Positions 37,120-50,386 of a stretch of 64,000 nt of DNA are shown here, one piece after another. Numbering within the stretch: the first letter of the stretch is position 1; each line of letters opens with the position of its first letter. This DNA is from Pandoraea fibrosis (GTDB lineage Bacteria; Pseudomonadota; Gammaproteobacteria; Burkholderiales; Burkholderiaceae): positions 2,542,001 to 2,606,000 of the forward strand of contig NZ_CP047385.1 of assembly GCF_000807775.2 (NCBI RefSeq), given 5' to 3'. The notes beneath the pieces are model-generated. The model ran no database searches. It had not been told where the DNA came from and worked only from the letters and a program-made list of their open reading frames with translations. A program made the translations under genes and the position numbers.

Positions 37120-37887
37120 ATGCGGATGAAGGACATGGTGGTGCTTGTTACCGGTAGTGCCCAGGGCATCGGACGCGCCATCGCGATCCGTCTCGCACAA
37201 GAAGGCGCGCGTATTGTGGTGGAAGACAGGCTGGACAACGCGATGGCTGAACAGACGCTCGATGCGGTTCGCACCGCCGGCAGCGACGGCTGTGTGATCG
37301 CCGGTGATGTTGGCTGCGCCGCAGACGACCGCGCGGTCATCGCGCAAGCGGTCAAGGCAATGGGGCGCATCGATGTGCTGGTGAACAACGCAGGCGTGGA
37401 GCGTCGTGCCGCATTCCTCGATGTGACGGAAGCGGACTACGATCTGGTGATGAACGTGAATCTGAAAGGCGCTTTCTTTCTCACGCAGGCTTTCGTGCAG
37501 CACCTGCGCGATACGAAGCGCGGCGGACGCATCGTCAATGTCAGTTCGGTTCACGAGGAATTGCCGTTTCCCCACTTCACGAGCTATTGCGCAAGCAAAG
37601 GCGGCATGAAGATGATGATGCGCAACCTTGCCATTGAACTTGCCCCGCTTGGGATCACGGTCAACAACGTTGCCCCCGGGGCCGTCGGCACACCGATCAA
37701 TCAGCAACTCCTCGCGAACAAGGCGCAATTGGGAGCGCTGATCGCGAACATTCCGCTCGGCCGCCTCGCCGATCCGAGCGAAGTCGCCAACGCCGTGCTG
37801 TTTCTCGCCTCGCCCGAAGCCAGCTATGTCACCGGCACCACGCTGTTCGTCGACGGTGGCTTGCTCTGGAACTACTCGGAGCAATGA
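37120..37887 (+). CDS. SDR-family oxidoreductase (glucose 1-dehydrogenase-like)
   Basis: 255 residues from ATG 37120, with GGAGG 4 bp upstream (ATG 37126 also possible). It is a classical SDR: TGSAQGIGRA near 10, NNAGVE near 87, and catalytic Ser-Tyr-Lys in VSSVHEELPFPHFTSYCASKGG (about 139-160); the VHEELPFP loop resembles that of bacterial glucose 1-dehydrogenases. The end, FVDGGLLWNYSEQ, is also seen in sugar dehydrogenases. It lies directly ahead of a trehalase gene. Since trehalase releases glucose, oxidation of glucose to gluconolactone with NAD(P)+ is a plausible role; other polyol or sugar substrates cannot be excluded. Confidence 0.82.
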   Translation: MRMKDMVVLVTGSAQGIGRAIAIRLAQEGARIVVEDRLDNAMAEQTLDAVRTAGSDGCVIAGDVGCAADDRAVIAQAVKAMGRIDVLVNNAGVERRAAFLDVTEADYDLVMNVNLKGAFFLTQAFVQHLRDTKRGGRIVNVSSVHEELPFPHFTSYCASKGGMKMMMRNLAIELAPLGITVNNVAPGAVGTPINQQLLANKAQLGALIANIPLGRLADPSEVANAVLFLASPEASYVTGTTLFVDGGLLWNYSEQ

Positions 37888-37889
37888 CG

Positions 37890-39527
37890 ATGACGGACAC
37901 CGCCCAACGTACGCTCGCACTCGGCGGCATGACACCCGATGTCTCGCATTGCGCGCCCTCGGATGGACTTACGCCCGCCGACCGCTATCAGGAATTGTTC
38001 GTCGCCGTGCAGACGCAGCGCATCTTTCCCGACAGCAAGACGTTCGTGGACTGCGTGCCCGCACTCGCACCGGAAGAGATTCTGCGCCGGTATCGCGAGG
38101 ACGCCGCCAGGCCCGGCTTCGATCTTTCGCGCTTCGTGGCCACCCATTTCACGCATGAACGCCCGCCCGCCAGTCACTATGTGTCCGACCCGGGGCAGGG
38201 ACTCGTCGAGCATATCGACGGACTTTGGGAGGTGCTCACCAGATACCCCGAAGCGCATCCGGCCTATAGCTCGCTATTGCCAATTCCCCGGCCGTATGTC
38301 GTGCCGGGTGGTCGCTTCCATGAGCTCTATTACTGGGACTCGTATTTCACGATGCTGGGCCTCGCGCGCAGCGGCCGGCACGATCTGCTGGCGAGCATGG
38401 CGGACAATTTTTCGTTTCTCATCGATACCTACGGCCATATTCCGAACGGCAACCGCACCTATTATCTGAGTCGCTCGCAACCCCCGATGTACGGACTGAT
38501 GGTGGCGCTGTTCGAGTCGCACGGTGTGGCGCGCGCCTTGCGTTATTTACCCCATCTGCGTCGCGAGTACGACTACTGGATGGACGGCGAGGCCTCGCTT
38601 GTGCCCGGCGACGCCTATCGGCATCTCGTGCGAATGCCAGACGGTTCGTTTCTCAATCGCTATTGGGACGAGCGCGACACGCCCCGGGAAGAGGGCTATC
38701 TGGAAGACGTGAGTACGGCGCGTAACGCACCGGATCGCGCGGCGGGTGAGGTGTATCGCGATCTTCGTGCCGGTGCCGCGTCGGGCTGGGACTTCAGCTC
38801 GCGCTGGCTGGACAACGCCAACGATCTCTCGTCGATCCGCACGACGGCCATCGTGCCGGTCGATCTGAATAGTTTTCTTTATGCCTCGGAAGTGCAAATT
38901 TCCCGGCTGAGCGACAGCGGCGGCGATACGCAGACGGCTCAGGCGTTTGCCATGCGAGCACAGGCGCGGCGCGAGGCGATGACGCGCTATCTCTGGGGGG
39001 AAAGCGAGGGCGCCTTTCTCGATTACGACTGGCAGCGGGGCGAGCAACGTCCGCAGTTGTCGGCGGCGCTGGCCGCGCCGCTCTTCGTCGGGCTGGCGTC
39101 GCCCGTGCAGGCGAGCCGCTCGGCACAGACGATGGCCGAGCGGCTCCTCGCGGCCGGCGGACTGCGCACGACGCAGGCGTCGAGCCTCCAGCAATGGGAC
39201 CCGCCCAATGGCTGGGCACCGCTGCAATGGATCGCGCTTCACGGGCTTCGCAAGTACGGCGAGAACCGGCTTGCCAACGAGATCGCCCATCGGTGGCTCG
39301 CAACGGTCAGTGCGCTCTACGGCCGCGAAAGCAAACTCGTGGAAAAGTACTCGCTCCATACGAGCGACGCGATGTGCGCCAGTGGCGGTGGAGGCGGGGA
39401 GTATCCGCTTCAGGATGGCTTTGGCTGGACCAACGGCGTTGTGCGACGCCTCCTGGGCGATCATCCGGATCACCACGCCCATCAGGTGACGGCACAGGGC
39501 CGCCCACCCCGGCGCACGCGCGGGTAG
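37890..39527 (+). CDS. treF: Cytoplasmic trehalase (GH37)
   Basis: 545 residues from ATG 37890, chosen because CGGAG lies 8 bp upstream; an ATG at 37884 overlapping the SDR stop is too close to it. Both GH37 signatures are present: PGGRFHELYYWDSYFTMLGL (about 140-159) and QWDPPNGWAPLQW near 434. It hydrolyses alpha,alpha-trehalose to two glucose. No signal peptide is visible, which favours a cytoplasmic enzyme of TreF type over the periplasmic TreA. The C-terminal GGGGGEYPLQDGFGWTNGV region is normal for the family; a short basic, Pro/Arg-rich tail follows. It is tightly linked to the SDR gene upstream. Confidence 0.9.
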   Translation: MTDTAQRTLALGGMTPDVSHCAPSDGLTPADRYQELFVAVQTQRIFPDSKTFVDCVPALAPEEILRRYREDAARPGFDLSRFVATHFTHERPPASHYVSDPGQGLVEHIDGLWEVLTRYPEAHPAYSSLLPIPRPYVVPGGRFHELYYWDSYFTMLGLARSGRHDLLASMADNFSFLIDTYGHIPNGNRTYYLSRSQPPMYGLMVALFESHGVARALRYLPHLRREYDYWMDGEASLVPGDAYRHLVRMPDGSFLNRYWDERDTPREEGYLEDVSTARNAPDRAAGEVYRDLRAGAASGWDFSSRWLDNANDLSSIRTTAIVPVDLNSFLYASEVQISRLSDSGGDTQTAQAFAMRAQARREAMTRYLWGESEGAFLDYDWQRGEQRPQLSAALAAPLFVGLASPVQASRSAQTMAERLLAAGGLRTTQASSLQQWDPPNGWAPLQWIALHGLRKYGENRLANEIAHRWLATVSALYGRESKLVEKYSLHTSDAMCASGGGGGEYPLQDGFGWTNGVVRRLLGDHPDHHAHQVTAQGRPPRRTRG

Positions 39528-39586
39528 TTTGATATTTGGCGTCGTACAATGCGCGATACGTCCCCCCGCATTCCCTGTGAGGCCTC

Positions 39587-40348
39587 ATGAAGCATTCGGC
39601 GCATGCCGTAACCGACGCCGCCGTCGCCATCATTCGCGAGCGTATTGAACGTCAGGTCTATCCGGCCGGCGCCATGCTGCCCTCGCAACGCCAACTCGCC
39701 GAAGAGCTGGCGATCAGCCGGGCCTCGCTGCGCGAAGCGCTCTCTACGCTCGAAGCGCTCGGCATGGTTGCCATCAGGCCGGGCAAGGGTGTGTATGTGA
39801 ACGATGCCTCGGCGCGTCTGGGCGTGGCGTGGCGCTTTGCGGACCAAATCTCGCTCGCCGATACCTACCAACTGCGCTACGCCCTGGAGGGCTTCTCCGC
39901 CCGGCTCGCCGCCCACGCCGCGAGCACCAGCGAAATCGAGTGGCTCACGGATAACGTCGAGATGATGAAGGGGGCGCTGATCGACGGCGATGTCGATACC
40001 GCCGCCCAACTCGACTTCGCGTTCCACCTGCGGATCGTCGGGCTCGCGGGGAATGCGGCCATCGCGGATATTCTGCGCGGCAGCACCGAAATCGTCATGG
40101 AAAGCCAGCGCTTGCCGTTCTACCAACGCGAATTGGTGCTTTCTACCTATCATGAACATCAGGAGATCCTCGAGGCGCTGCGACGCCGTGACGGCGCTGC
40201 CGCAGGGGCCGCAATGGAGCGCCATATCGTGCTGGCGGCCCAGCGGGCGGGCATTCACTTCCCTATCCCCTCTGCGTATTCGTCTGCCGGCGGCCTTGCC
40301 CCCCGGGAGAACGCAGAGCGTACTGATGTGTCACACGTTCAGCTTTGA
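39587..40348 (+). CDS. GntR-family transcriptional regulator, FadR subfamily
   Basis: 253 residues. The N-terminal winged helix-turn-helix includes LPSQRQLAEELAISRASLREAL (about 32-53) and GMVAIRPGKGVYV. The C-terminal FCD ligand domain (about 95-225) has the metal-binding pattern Asp...His in LDFAFHLRIV, HEHQEILEALRRRD and a later His in MERHIVLA. FadR-subfamily proteins sense sugar acids, organic acids or acyl-CoA. It is the last gene of the SDR-trehalase group and the likely regulator of it and perhaps of the divergent dctA, by context and the palindrome at 36833-36843. Confidence 0.9.
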   Translation: MKHSAHAVTDAAVAIIRERIERQVYPAGAMLPSQRQLAEELAISRASLREALSTLEALGMVAIRPGKGVYVNDASARLGVAWRFADQISLADTYQLRYALEGFSARLAAHAASTSEIEWLTDNVEMMKGALIDGDVDTAAQLDFAFHLRIVGLAGNAAIADILRGSTEIVMESQRLPFYQRELVLSTYHEHQEILEALRRRDGAAAGAAMERHIVLAAQRAGIHFPIPSAYSSAGGLAPRENAERTDVSHVQL

Positions 40349-40372
40349 GATGATTGGGATTTGCGCTATACT
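40345..40372 (+). promoter_or_regulatory. Candidate promoter of the carA-leuE-carB operon
   Basis: TTGAGA (40345-40350) and TATACT (40367-40372) with a 16-bp spacer overlap the last codons of the GntR gene. About 170 bp of leader follow before carA, enough for pyrimidine- or arginine-linked control, but I saw no clear attenuator hairpin with a T-run. Confidence 0.55.
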
Positions 40373-40542
40373 TTGAAGGTTTTAGTCATTTAACCCTCAC
40401 CCTAGCGCCTACCCGCCTGACATCTCGTCCGCAGTCCGAGCATCCGCTGTGCGCATATTCCGCGCAATTCCGGTGCCCGCGCTGATGTCATCGCGGCGGA
40501 CGATGGGGCTGGCAGCCGGGGTGAACCCTTCAGGAGTTTCCC

Positions 40543-41688
40543 GTGCTGCCGTCATTCCCACCCGCCATTCTCGCGCTCGCTGACGGCACGGTCTTTCGTG
40601 GGTACGCCATCGGCGCTGCCGGTCACACCATCGGTGAAGTCGTGTTCAATACCGCCATCACCGGCTATCAGGAAATCCTCACCGACCCCAGCTATGCGCG
40701 TCAGATCGTCACGTTGACGTATCCGCACATTGGCAACACGGGCGTCAACGGTGAAGACGTCGAAGCCACGAAAGTCCATGCCGCAGGCCTGATCATCAAG
40801 GATCTGCCGATCCTGGACTCGAATTTCCGAGCCAACAAGACGCTGTCGCAATACCTGAAGGACGAAGGCGTCGTTGCCATCGCCGGCATCGACACGCGCC
40901 GACTCACCCGTATCCTGCGCGAGAAGGGGGCTCAAAACGGTTGCATTCTCGCCGGTGAAGAAGCCGACGAAGGCAAAGCCATCGCCCTGGCCCAATCCTT
41001 CCCGGGACTCGCCGGTATGGACCTCGCCAAGGTCGTTTCGACCACGGAGAAGTACTCGTGGACGGAAACGGAATGGCGTCTGGGTGAAGGCTACGGCGAG
41101 CAGAAGGACCCGAAATTCCATGTGGTGGCCCTCGACTATGGCGTCAAGCGCAACATCCTGCGCATGCTCGCCGAGCGTGGCTGCAAGGTCACGGTGCTGC
41201 CCGCCCAAAGCTCGGCCGACGACGTGTTCGCCCTGAATCCGGACGGCGTGTTCCTCTCGAACGGCCCCGGCGACCCCGAGCCGTGCGATTACGCGATTGC
41301 CGCCACGAAGACCTTCCTCGAGCGCCGTATCCCGACGTTCGGCATCTGCCTCGGCCACCAGATCATGGGCCTGGCCGTCGGTGCCAAGACGCTCAAGATG
41401 AAGACCGGCCACCACGGTGCCAACCACCCGGTCAAGGATCTCGCGACCGGCCGTGTGGTCATCACGTCGCAGAACCATGGCTTTGCCGTGGATGCGAACA
41501 GCCTGCCGGCCAATGCGCGTGTCTCGCACGTGTCGCTGTTCGACGGCACGCTGCAAGGCTTCGAGCTGACGGATCGCCCGGCGTTCTGCTTCCAGGGTCA
41601 CCCGGAAGCGTCGCCCGGCCCGCACGACATCGGCTATCTGTTCGACCGCTTCGTGCAGTCGATGGCCGACGCCAAGCAGCCCGCGTAA
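40543..41688 (+). CDS. carA: Carbamoyl-phosphate synthase small (glutaminase) subunit
   Basis: 381 residues from a GTG start at 40543, with AGGAG 6 bp upstream. The N-terminal domain contains [17 protein letters not shown]; the class I glutamine amidotransferase domain has the nucleophile Cys in [13 protein letters not shown] (near 270) and the catalytic His in [11 protein letters not shown] (near 353). It releases ammonia from glutamine and channels it to CarB for carbamoyl phosphate, needed for arginine and pyrimidine synthesis. carB lies in the same direction but is separated by an exporter gene. Confidence 0.97.
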   Translation: MLPSFPPAILALADGTVFRGYAIGAAGHTIGEVVFNTAITGYQEILTDPSYARQIVTLTYPHIGNTGVNGEDVEATKVHAAGLIIKDLPILDSNFRANKTLSQYLKDEGVVAIAGIDTRRLTRILREKGAQNGCILAGEEADEGKAIALAQSFPGLAGMDLAKVVSTTEKYSWTETEWRLGEGYGEQKDPKFHVVALDYGVKRNILRMLAERGCKVTVLPAQSSADDVFALNPDGVFLSNGPGDPEPCDYAIAATKTFLERRIPTFGICLGHQIMGLAVGAKTLKMKTGHHGANHPVKDLATGRVVITSQNHGFAVDANSLPANARVSHVSLFDGTLQGFELTDRPAFCFQGHPEASPGPHDIGYLFDRFVQSMADAKQPA

Positions 41689-41727
41689 GCACAGGCTCGA
41701 CGAGACAAGGATAAGGACGCACGCATC

Positions 41728-42396
41728 ATGCTCGGAAACTCGATCGGCATCGTCAACCTCTGGACCTATCTGGCCGGGGTGGTGGTGGTCATTCTGCTGC
41801 CGGGACCGAACTCGCTCTATGTGCTGTCGGTGGCAGCCCAGCGCGGTGTTCGCCACGGTTACGCAGGGGCGTGCGGCGTGTTCCTCGGCGACACCATCCT
41901 CATGACGCTGGCCGCCGCCGGGGTCGCATCGCTGCTGCACGCGCAACCGGCGCTGTTCTTCGTGGTGAAGTACCTCGGTGCGGCCTACCTGTGCTGGATG
42001 GGACTGAACATGCTGCGCGGTGCGATCGCCAATGCGCGGGCCGCACGGGCCAACGACGGCGCAGCGGTTGCGGCACCCAGGCAGGTCGACGCGGATCACC
42101 CGTTCAAGCGCGCACTGTTCATCAGCTTGCTGAACCCGAAGGCCATCCTGTTCTGCGTGTCGTTTTTCATCCAGTTCGTCGATCCGGGCTACGCCTACCC
42201 CGCCGTGTCGTTTGCGGTGCTGGGCGTGATCGTGCAGACCTGTAGTTTCCTGTATCTGAGCACGCTGATCCTGGCCGGTTACCGCCTGGCCGAGCACTTC
42301 CGGCAACGTCGCCGGTTGAGCGCCGGGGCAACCGGCGGCGTGGGCGCGCTGTTCGTCGGCTTCGGTGTGAAGCTCGCGACCGCGACGCTGAGTTAA
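41728..42396 (+). CDS. leuE: LysE-family amino-acid exporter (LeuE-like)
   Basis: 222 residues; AAGGA lies about 12 bp upstream. It is a six-TM RhtB/LysE protein with LLPGPNSLYVLSVAAQRG in the first helix-loop, VKYLGAAYLCWMGLNMLRGA in the third, and FISLLNPKAILFCVSFF, all family hallmarks. It most resembles LeuE, which exports leucine and other amino acids from the cytoplasm. It is inserted between carA and carB with short gaps (39 and 18 bp), so it should be co-transcribed with them; as carbamoyl phosphate feeds arginine, an export role for arginine-related amino acids is possible but unproven. Confidence 0.87.
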   Translation: MLGNSIGIVNLWTYLAGVVVVILLPGPNSLYVLSVAAQRGVRHGYAGACGVFLGDTILMTLAAAGVASLLHAQPALFFVVKYLGAAYLCWMGLNMLRGAIANARAARANDGAAVAAPRQVDADHPFKRALFISLLNPKAILFCVSFFIQFVDPGYAYPAVSFAVLGVIVQTCSFLYLSTLILAGYRLAEHFRQRRRLSAGATGGVGALFVGFGVKLATATLS

Positions 42397-42414
42397 ATTT
42401 TTGTTGAGAACGTT

Positions 42415-45657
<3,243 letters not shown>

Positions 45658-45827
45658 ATGTCTGCCGCCTGAGGCGCACAGAAGGAAGTCAGCGGGGTAA
45701 ATGCCCGGTGGCGGTGAGCCGCCCCGGGCAACGTCGCAAAAAATGGCGCGCTCGCCGGGGAACCGATCTCCGCCGGGGGCGCCAAATGCTTCGTATGTGG
45801 CGGAATGTCGCGCGCTCAGCCCTCCGG

Positions 45828-45855
45828 TTGGCAGCATCGGCAACTCTGCTACACT
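45828..45855 (+). promoter_or_regulatory. Candidate promoter of greA
   Basis: TTGGCA (45828-45833) and TACACT (45850-45855), spacer 16 bp, lie about 100 bp before the greA ATG. The remaining part of the carB-greA gap (45658-45827) holds no visible gene. Confidence 0.5.
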
Positions 45856-45954
45856 AACGCCACATAGGTGTCACAGCCGCGGTCAAGCGGCGTTCGCAAA
45901 AAGTGCGAATGCGGCTTTGCTGCGGCAATTTTTTTGTCTTTCGGAACAACGCGC

Positions 45955-46431
45955 ATGAGTACCATTCCTCTGACCAAACGAGGCGCCGAGCTGCTCAAGG
46001 AAGAGCTGCACCGCCTGAAGTCCGTCGAACGTCCGAACGTGATCACTGCAATTGCTGAAGCCCGTGCGCAGGGCGATCTGTCGGAAAACGCGGAATACGA
46101 CGCCGCGAAAGAGAAGCAGGGCTTCATCGAGGGGCGTATCGCCGATCTCGAGTCGAAGCTCTCGGCGGCCCAGATCATCGACCCGTCGGCACTCGATGCC
46201 GAAGGCCGCGTGGTGTTTGCCGCGACCGTCGAGCTCGAAGACCTCGAGAACGGCGGCACGGTGCAGTATCAGATCGTCGGCGACGATGAGGCCGATCTGG
46301 AGCACGGCAAGATTTCGGTGAGTTCGCCGATCGCCCGTGCGCTCATTGGCAAGTACGCAGGCGATGTGGCCGAAGTGCAGGCCCCGAGCGGCGTGCGTGA
46401 GTACGAGATCATCGATGTCCGCTACGTCTGA
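45955..46431 (+). CDS. greA: Transcription elongation factor GreA
   Basis: 158 residues from ATG 45955 ([18 protein letters not shown]), the exact family length; the frame is open back to 45868. The N-terminal coiled coil carries the acidic tip in [20 protein letters not shown], whose Asp and Glu stimulate RNA polymerase to cleave backtracked transcripts, and the C-terminal FKBP-like domain has the [14 protein letters not shown] signature. It acts in the cytoplasm in the RNA polymerase secondary channel. The 3' end overlaps the next gene by 17 bp. Confidence 0.97.
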   Translation: MSTIPLTKRGAELLKEELHRLKSVERPNVITAIAEARAQGDLSENAEYDAAKEKQGFIEGRIADLESKLSAAQIIDPSALDAEGRVVFAATVELEDLENGGTVQYQIVGDDEADLEHGKISVSSPIARALIGKYAGDVAEVQAPSGVREYEIIDVRYV

Positions 46432-46930
46432 TGTGACGTCTGCCGGCGGCGCGCCGCGGCTGGAACGGCTGTTCCGCCTGGTCGCGACCGTCTGGTGCGG
46501 TAGTCAGTGGGCTATCGGCTACATCGTTGCGCCTACGCTTTTCGCCGTGCTGGAGTCCCGCACGGTCGCCGGCACGGTCGCTGGCCGGTTGTTTCACACG
46601 CAGGCCTGGCTGAGTCTGGTCTGCGGCGTGCTGCTGGTCTGGCTGGCAACGGCACTCATCGCACGGACGAGCGACGCTCGCGCCGCAAGAGGTTATCGCG
46701 GCCTGCGCTGGCTGGCGGTGGCGATGATGGTCTGCGTGCTGATCAGCTGGTTCGGCTTGCAGCCGTTCATGGCGGATCTGCGGGCGCAGGCCGAAGCGTC
46801 GGGCGTGGAGATCGGCCGATCGCCGTTTGCTGCACGTTTCGGCATGCTTCACGGCATTTCAAGCGGCATCTATTTGCTGCAAAGCTTGCTTGGCATCGTG
46901 CTGGTCTGGCGTCAGCCGGTGCGCGGCTAA
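46415..46930 (+). CDS. DUF4149 family membrane protein
   Basis: 171 residues from ATG 46415 ([12 protein letters not shown]), overlapping the last 17 bp of greA in another frame. It has four hydrophobic segments: [58 protein letters not shown] and [14 protein letters not shown]. The PTLFAVL and FGMLHGISS segments fit the DUF4149 pattern as remembered. Inner-membrane location is likely; function is unknown. The overlap with greA suggests translational coupling, and this greA-DUF4149 linkage is common in Burkholderiales. Confidence 0.8.
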   Translation: MSATSDVTSAGGAPRLERLFRLVATVWCGSQWAIGYIVAPTLFAVLESRTVAGTVAGRLFHTQAWLSLVCGVLLVWLATALIARTSDARAARGYRGLRWLAVAMMVCVLISWFGLQPFMADLRAQAEASGVEIGRSPFAARFGMLHGISSGIYLLQSLLGIVLVWRQPVRG

Positions 46931-46989
46931 TTGCCGCAGCGCGCGCGACGGCACTCGCCTCGTGGCTTGTCACCCGATTGCATACGCAT

Positions 46990-47027
46990 AAAAAAACGCG
47001 CCCGACGATGTCTGGGCGCGTCTTTTT
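46990..47027. terminator. Bidirectional terminator between DUF4149 and yhbY
   Basis: ACGCGCCC (46996-47003) and GGGCGCGT (47014-47021), flanked by AAAAAA on the left and CTTTTT on the right, form a stem-loop usable from both sides of this convergent gap. Confidence 0.85.
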
Positions 47028-47065
47028 GAGGGCTGGCGGAACGGGCTCGATCCGCCACCGTCCGC

Positions 47066-47566
47066 TTAGTCGTTGCGCTGGCGCTTGACGCTGGTCTGGC
47101 GCTTCTTGGCGCGCTTGACGATACCACCGGCGGTCATGCGTTCGTTGCCAGCAACGGTCACTTTCTTGACGGTGGGACGACGTCCCGCGTTGGTGCTGTT
47201 CTTGACGACCGTGACAGTGCGCGGGGCGCGGCCCTTGACCGTTGCGCCCGTACCGCCGGTTCTGCCGCGAACCGGCATCTCCTTTTCGTCCGGCGTGGGG
47301 CGGTACAGGACGAGCAGCTTGCCGATGTGTTGCACCGGTGCGGCGCCGAGCTGGTCGCAGATGGATTCGTAAATGGCCACGCGCGCGTCGCGTTCGTCGC
47401 CGAAGACGCGCACCTTGATCAGTTCGTGGGCCTTCAGAGCGCCGTCGATTTCCTTGAGCACCGCCGGCGTCAAGCCGTCGGCGCCGATCAGAACGACAGG
47501 ATTCAGCGCATGGGCGGCGGAGCGCAAGTCGGCGCGTTGCGCCGGGGTCAGGGTCAAAGCGGGCAT
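47066..47566 (-). CDS. yhbY: YhbY/CRS1-type RNA-binding protein with a basic C-terminal extension
   Basis: 166 residues from ATG 47566 (MPALTLTPAQRADLR). The first ~95 residues form the CRS1-YhbY domain (LNPVVLIGADGLTPAVLKEIDGAL; LIKVRVFGD near 52; GKLLVLYRP near 85), a ribosome-assembly RNA-binding fold that acts on pre-50S particles. The remaining ~70 residues are Lys/Arg-rich and low complexity, ending KKRQTSVKRQRND; the E. coli protein, about 97 residues, lacks such a tail. The gene is divergent from rlmE, another 50S maturation gene, fitting a ribosome-assembly neighbourhood. Confidence 0.88.
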   Translation of the reverse strand: MPALTLTPAQRADLRSAAHALNPVVLIGADGLTPAVLKEIDGALKAHELIKVRVFGDERDARVAIYESICDQLGAAPVQHIGKLLVLYRPTPDEKEMPVRGRTGGTGATVKGRAPRTVTVVKNSTNAGRRPTVKKVTVAGNERMTAGGIVKRAKKRQTSVKRQRND

Positions 47567-47705
47567 AGAGGACAGACGAGACAAACGAGTTAGGATGCGC
47601 CCGCAAGCGGTGGCCGCAACGCCTGCAGTAACTGCTGGCTGGCAAACGGATTTTGGGCGCGCAAGGGCGTATTATCCTGCAAATTCGCAGCGTTTTTGAA
47701 GAATT

Positions 47706-48356
47706 ATGGCAAAAAACCGTTTCAGCCACGCGTGGCTGCACGATCACATCAACGATCCCTACGTCAAAATGGCGCAGCGCGAGGGCTATCGGGCCCGCGC
47801 GGCGTACAAACTCAAGGAGATCGACGAGCAGGACCGGCTGATCAAGCCGGGGCAGGTCATTGTCGACCTGGGCTCGACGCCCGGGAGCTGGAGTCAGTAC
47901 GCGCGTAACAAGCTCGCGGGCGGCAAACGCTCCGAGGGCGGTATCGATGGCACGATCATTGCGCTGGATATCCTGCCGATGGACCCGATTGCCGACGTCC
48001 ACTTCCTGCAGGGCGACTTCCGGGAGGATAGCGTGCTCGAGCAACTGGAAGAAATCGTGGCCGGCCGTAAAGTCGACCTTGTAGTTTCCGATATGGCCCC
48101 CAACTTGTCGGGTGTGGCGTCGGCCGATGCGGCGCGGATCGAGCATTTATGCGATCTTGCGCTGGATTTTGCTCAGCGACACCTGAAACCTGAAGGGGCG
48201 TTACTGGTCAAATGTTTTCACGGCAGCGGCTATAGCCAGATTGTCGAAAAATTCAAACACCAGTTCAAAACAGTGGCGCCACGTAAGCCCAAGGCGTCAC
48301 GGGACAAATCTTCCGAAACGTTCATTCTCGGTCGCGGTCTGAAAAATCCGGGTTGA
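47706..48356 (+). CDS. rlmE: 23S rRNA 2'-O-ribose U2552 methyltransferase
   Basis: 216 residues. FtsJ-type Rossmann methyltransferase: [14 protein letters not shown] with the first catalytic Lys, SAM motif [12 protein letters not shown] near 58, DMAPNLSG with the catalytic Asp near 130, VKCFHGSG with the second catalytic Lys near 170 and [10 protein letters not shown] with the Glu, completing the K-D-K-E tetrad. The usual SAM motif is DLGAAPGGWSQ; here it is DLGSTPGSW, a mild variant. It methylates U2552 in the ribosomal A-loop. ftsH follows in the same direction after 119 bp, as in E. coli. Confidence 0.95.
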   Translation: MAKNRFSHAWLHDHINDPYVKMAQREGYRARAAYKLKEIDEQDRLIKPGQVIVDLGSTPGSWSQYARNKLAGGKRSEGGIDGTIIALDILPMDPIADVHFLQGDFREDSVLEQLEEIVAGRKVDLVVSDMAPNLSGVASADAARIEHLCDLALDFAQRHLKPEGALLVKCFHGSGYSQIVEKFKHQFKTVAPRKPKASRDKSSETFILGRGLKNPG

Positions 48357-48475
48357 TGCCCGTCAAACCGGCGCACTGGCGCTATGGTGGCGGTAAAGAA
48401 TCACTATGGCGGTGCGCCTGCGAGTGGATTAGAATGAATTCCTGGCGCGAAGCGATTTCATGAAGGAGCAACGCT

Positions 48476-50350
48476 TTGAACAATAATATGTTTTCCAAAG
48501 CGGCGGTGTGGTTAGTCATCGCGCTGGTCTTGTTTACTGTGTTTAAACAGTTCGACAAGCCGCATGTCCAGGAGGGCGTGACGTACTCCCAGTTCATGGA
48601 CGATGCCAAGAACGGCAAGATCAAGAATGTGGTGGTGCAGGGGCGTAATCTTCAGGTGACGCCAAGCGACGGCCAGAAATACTCCATCGTGTCGCCTGGC
48701 GACATCTGGATGGTGGGCGATCTCATGAAGTACGGCGTTCAGGTCTCGGGTAAGGCCGACGAAGAACCCAACGTGCTCATGACCGCGCTCTACTACCTCG
48801 GACCTACGTTGCTGATCATCGGCTTCTGGTTCTACATGATGCGGCAGATGCAGGGCGGGGGTAAGGGCGGTGCCTTCTCCTTCGGTAAATCCCGTGCGCG
48901 TCTCATCGATGAAAATGCCAATCCCGTCACGTTTGCCGACGTGGCAGGCTGCGACGAAGCCAAGTACGAAGTCGGCGAACTGGTCGACTTCCTGAAAGAT
49001 CCTCAGAAATTCCAGAAGCTGGGCGGGCGCATTCCGCGTGGCGTGCTGCTCGTCGGCCCGCCGGGAACCGGTAAGACGCTGCTGGCCCGTGCTATCGCTG
49101 GCGAAGCCAAGGTGCCGTTCTTCAGCATTTCGGGTTCGGACTTCGTGGAAATGTTCGTCGGCGTGGGCGCTGCCCGTGTTCGCGACATGTTCGAAAACGC
49201 GAAGAAGCAGTCGCCCTGTATCGTGTTCATCGACGAAATCGACGCGGTCGGCCGTCATCGTGGCGCCGGTATGGGCGGCGGTAACGACGAGCGCGAGCAG
49301 ACGCTGAACCAGATGCTCGTCGAGATGGACGGCTTCGAAGCCAACTCGGGCGTGATCGTGATCGCCGCGACCAACCGTTCGGACGTGCTCGACAAGGCGC
49401 TGCTGCGTCCGGGCCGTTTCGACCGTCAGGTCTACGTCGGTCTGCCGGACATCCGTGGTCGCGAGCAAATCCTGAAGGTGCACCTGCGCAAGGTGCCGAT
49501 CTCGAACGACGTCGATGCTTCGGTCATCGCACGCGGTACGCCGGGCATGTCGGGTGCCGATCTGGCAAATCTGGTGAACGAAGCTGCACTGTTCGCGGCG
49601 CGCCGTAACAAGCGCATCGTCGAAATGCTCGACTTCGAAGACGCCAAGGACAAGATCTTCATGGGTCCGGAGCGCAAGTCGGCCGTGATGCGCGACGAGG
49701 AACGCCGTGCGACGGCATACCACGAGTCGGGCCATGCGGTGGTGGCGATGCTGCTGCCGGAAGCCGATCCGGTCCACAAGGTAACGATCATTCCGCGCGG
49801 TTGGGCATTGGGCCTGACGATGCAGTTGCCGGAGCACGACAAGTACTCGGAGTATCGCGACACGATGCTCACGCAGATCGCCATTCTGTTCGGCGGCCGC
49901 GCGGCAGAGGAAGTGTTCATCAACAAGATGTCGACGGGCGCTTCCAACGACTTCGAGCGGGCTACCAAGCTGGCTCGCGACATGGTTACCCGCTACGGCA
50001 TGTCGGACGCACTGGGCCCGATGGTCTACGTCGACACGGAGCAGGACTCGATGTTCGGCCGGATGTCCGCCAAATCGGTGTCGGAAGCCACCCAGCAGAA
50101 GGTTGACGCTGAAGTTCGCCGCATTCTGGACGAGCAATACGCGCTGGCGAGAAAGCTGCTGGAAGACAACCGCGACAAGGTCGAGTCGATGACGTCTGCC
50201 CTGATGGAATGGGAAACGATCGACGGCGACCAGATTGGCGACATCATGGAGGGTCGTCCGCCGCGTCCGCCGAAGAACGGTTCGCAGAACGGTGGTGCGT
50301 CGGGGGGTAATCCGCCGCTCAAGCCTAGCAGCACCCCGGCGACCGTCTAA
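48476..50350 (+). CDS. ftsH: ATP-dependent zinc metalloprotease FtsH
   Basis: 624 residues from a TTG start at 48476; AAGGAG sits 7 bp upstream, and the next ATG (residue 5) would be further away. Two TM helices ([14 protein letters not shown] near 9-22 and [15 protein letters not shown] near 110) bracket a periplasmic domain. The AAA+ module has Walker A GPPGTGKT (194-201), Walker [10 protein letters not shown] and the [17 protein letters not shown] region. The protease has zinc site HESGH (His416) and a later Asp. It degrades membrane proteins and regulators such as sigma32 and LpxC. The C-terminal tail is Pro/Gly/Asn-rich. Confidence 0.97.
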   Translation: MNNNMFSKAAVWLVIALVLFTVFKQFDKPHVQEGVTYSQFMDDAKNGKIKNVVVQGRNLQVTPSDGQKYSIVSPGDIWMVGDLMKYGVQVSGKADEEPNVLMTALYYLGPTLLIIGFWFYMMRQMQGGGKGGAFSFGKSRARLIDENANPVTFADVAGCDEAKYEVGELVDFLKDPQKFQKLGGRIPRGVLLVGPPGTGKTLLARAIAGEAKVPFFSISGSDFVEMFVGVGAARVRDMFENAKKQSPCIVFIDEIDAVGRHRGAGMGGGNDEREQTLNQMLVEMDGFEANSGVIVIAATNRSDVLDKALLRPGRFDRQVYVGLPDIRGREQILKVHLRKVPISNDVDASVIARGTPGMSGADLANLVNEAALFAARRNKRIVEMLDFEDAKDKIFMGPERKSAVMRDEERRATAYHESGHAVVAMLLPEADPVHKVTIIPRGWALGLTMQLPEHDKYSEYRDTMLTQIAILFGGRAAEEVFINKMSTGASNDFERATKLARDMVTRYGMSDALGPMVYVDTEQDSMFGRMSAKSVSEATQQKVDAEVRRILDEQYALARKLLEDNRDKVESMTSALMEWETIDGDQIGDIMEGRPPRPPKNGSQNGGASGGNPPLKPSSTPATV

Positions 50351-50386
50351 GCGCACACCAAGGCGGGCGAAAGCACTGCCATCCCG

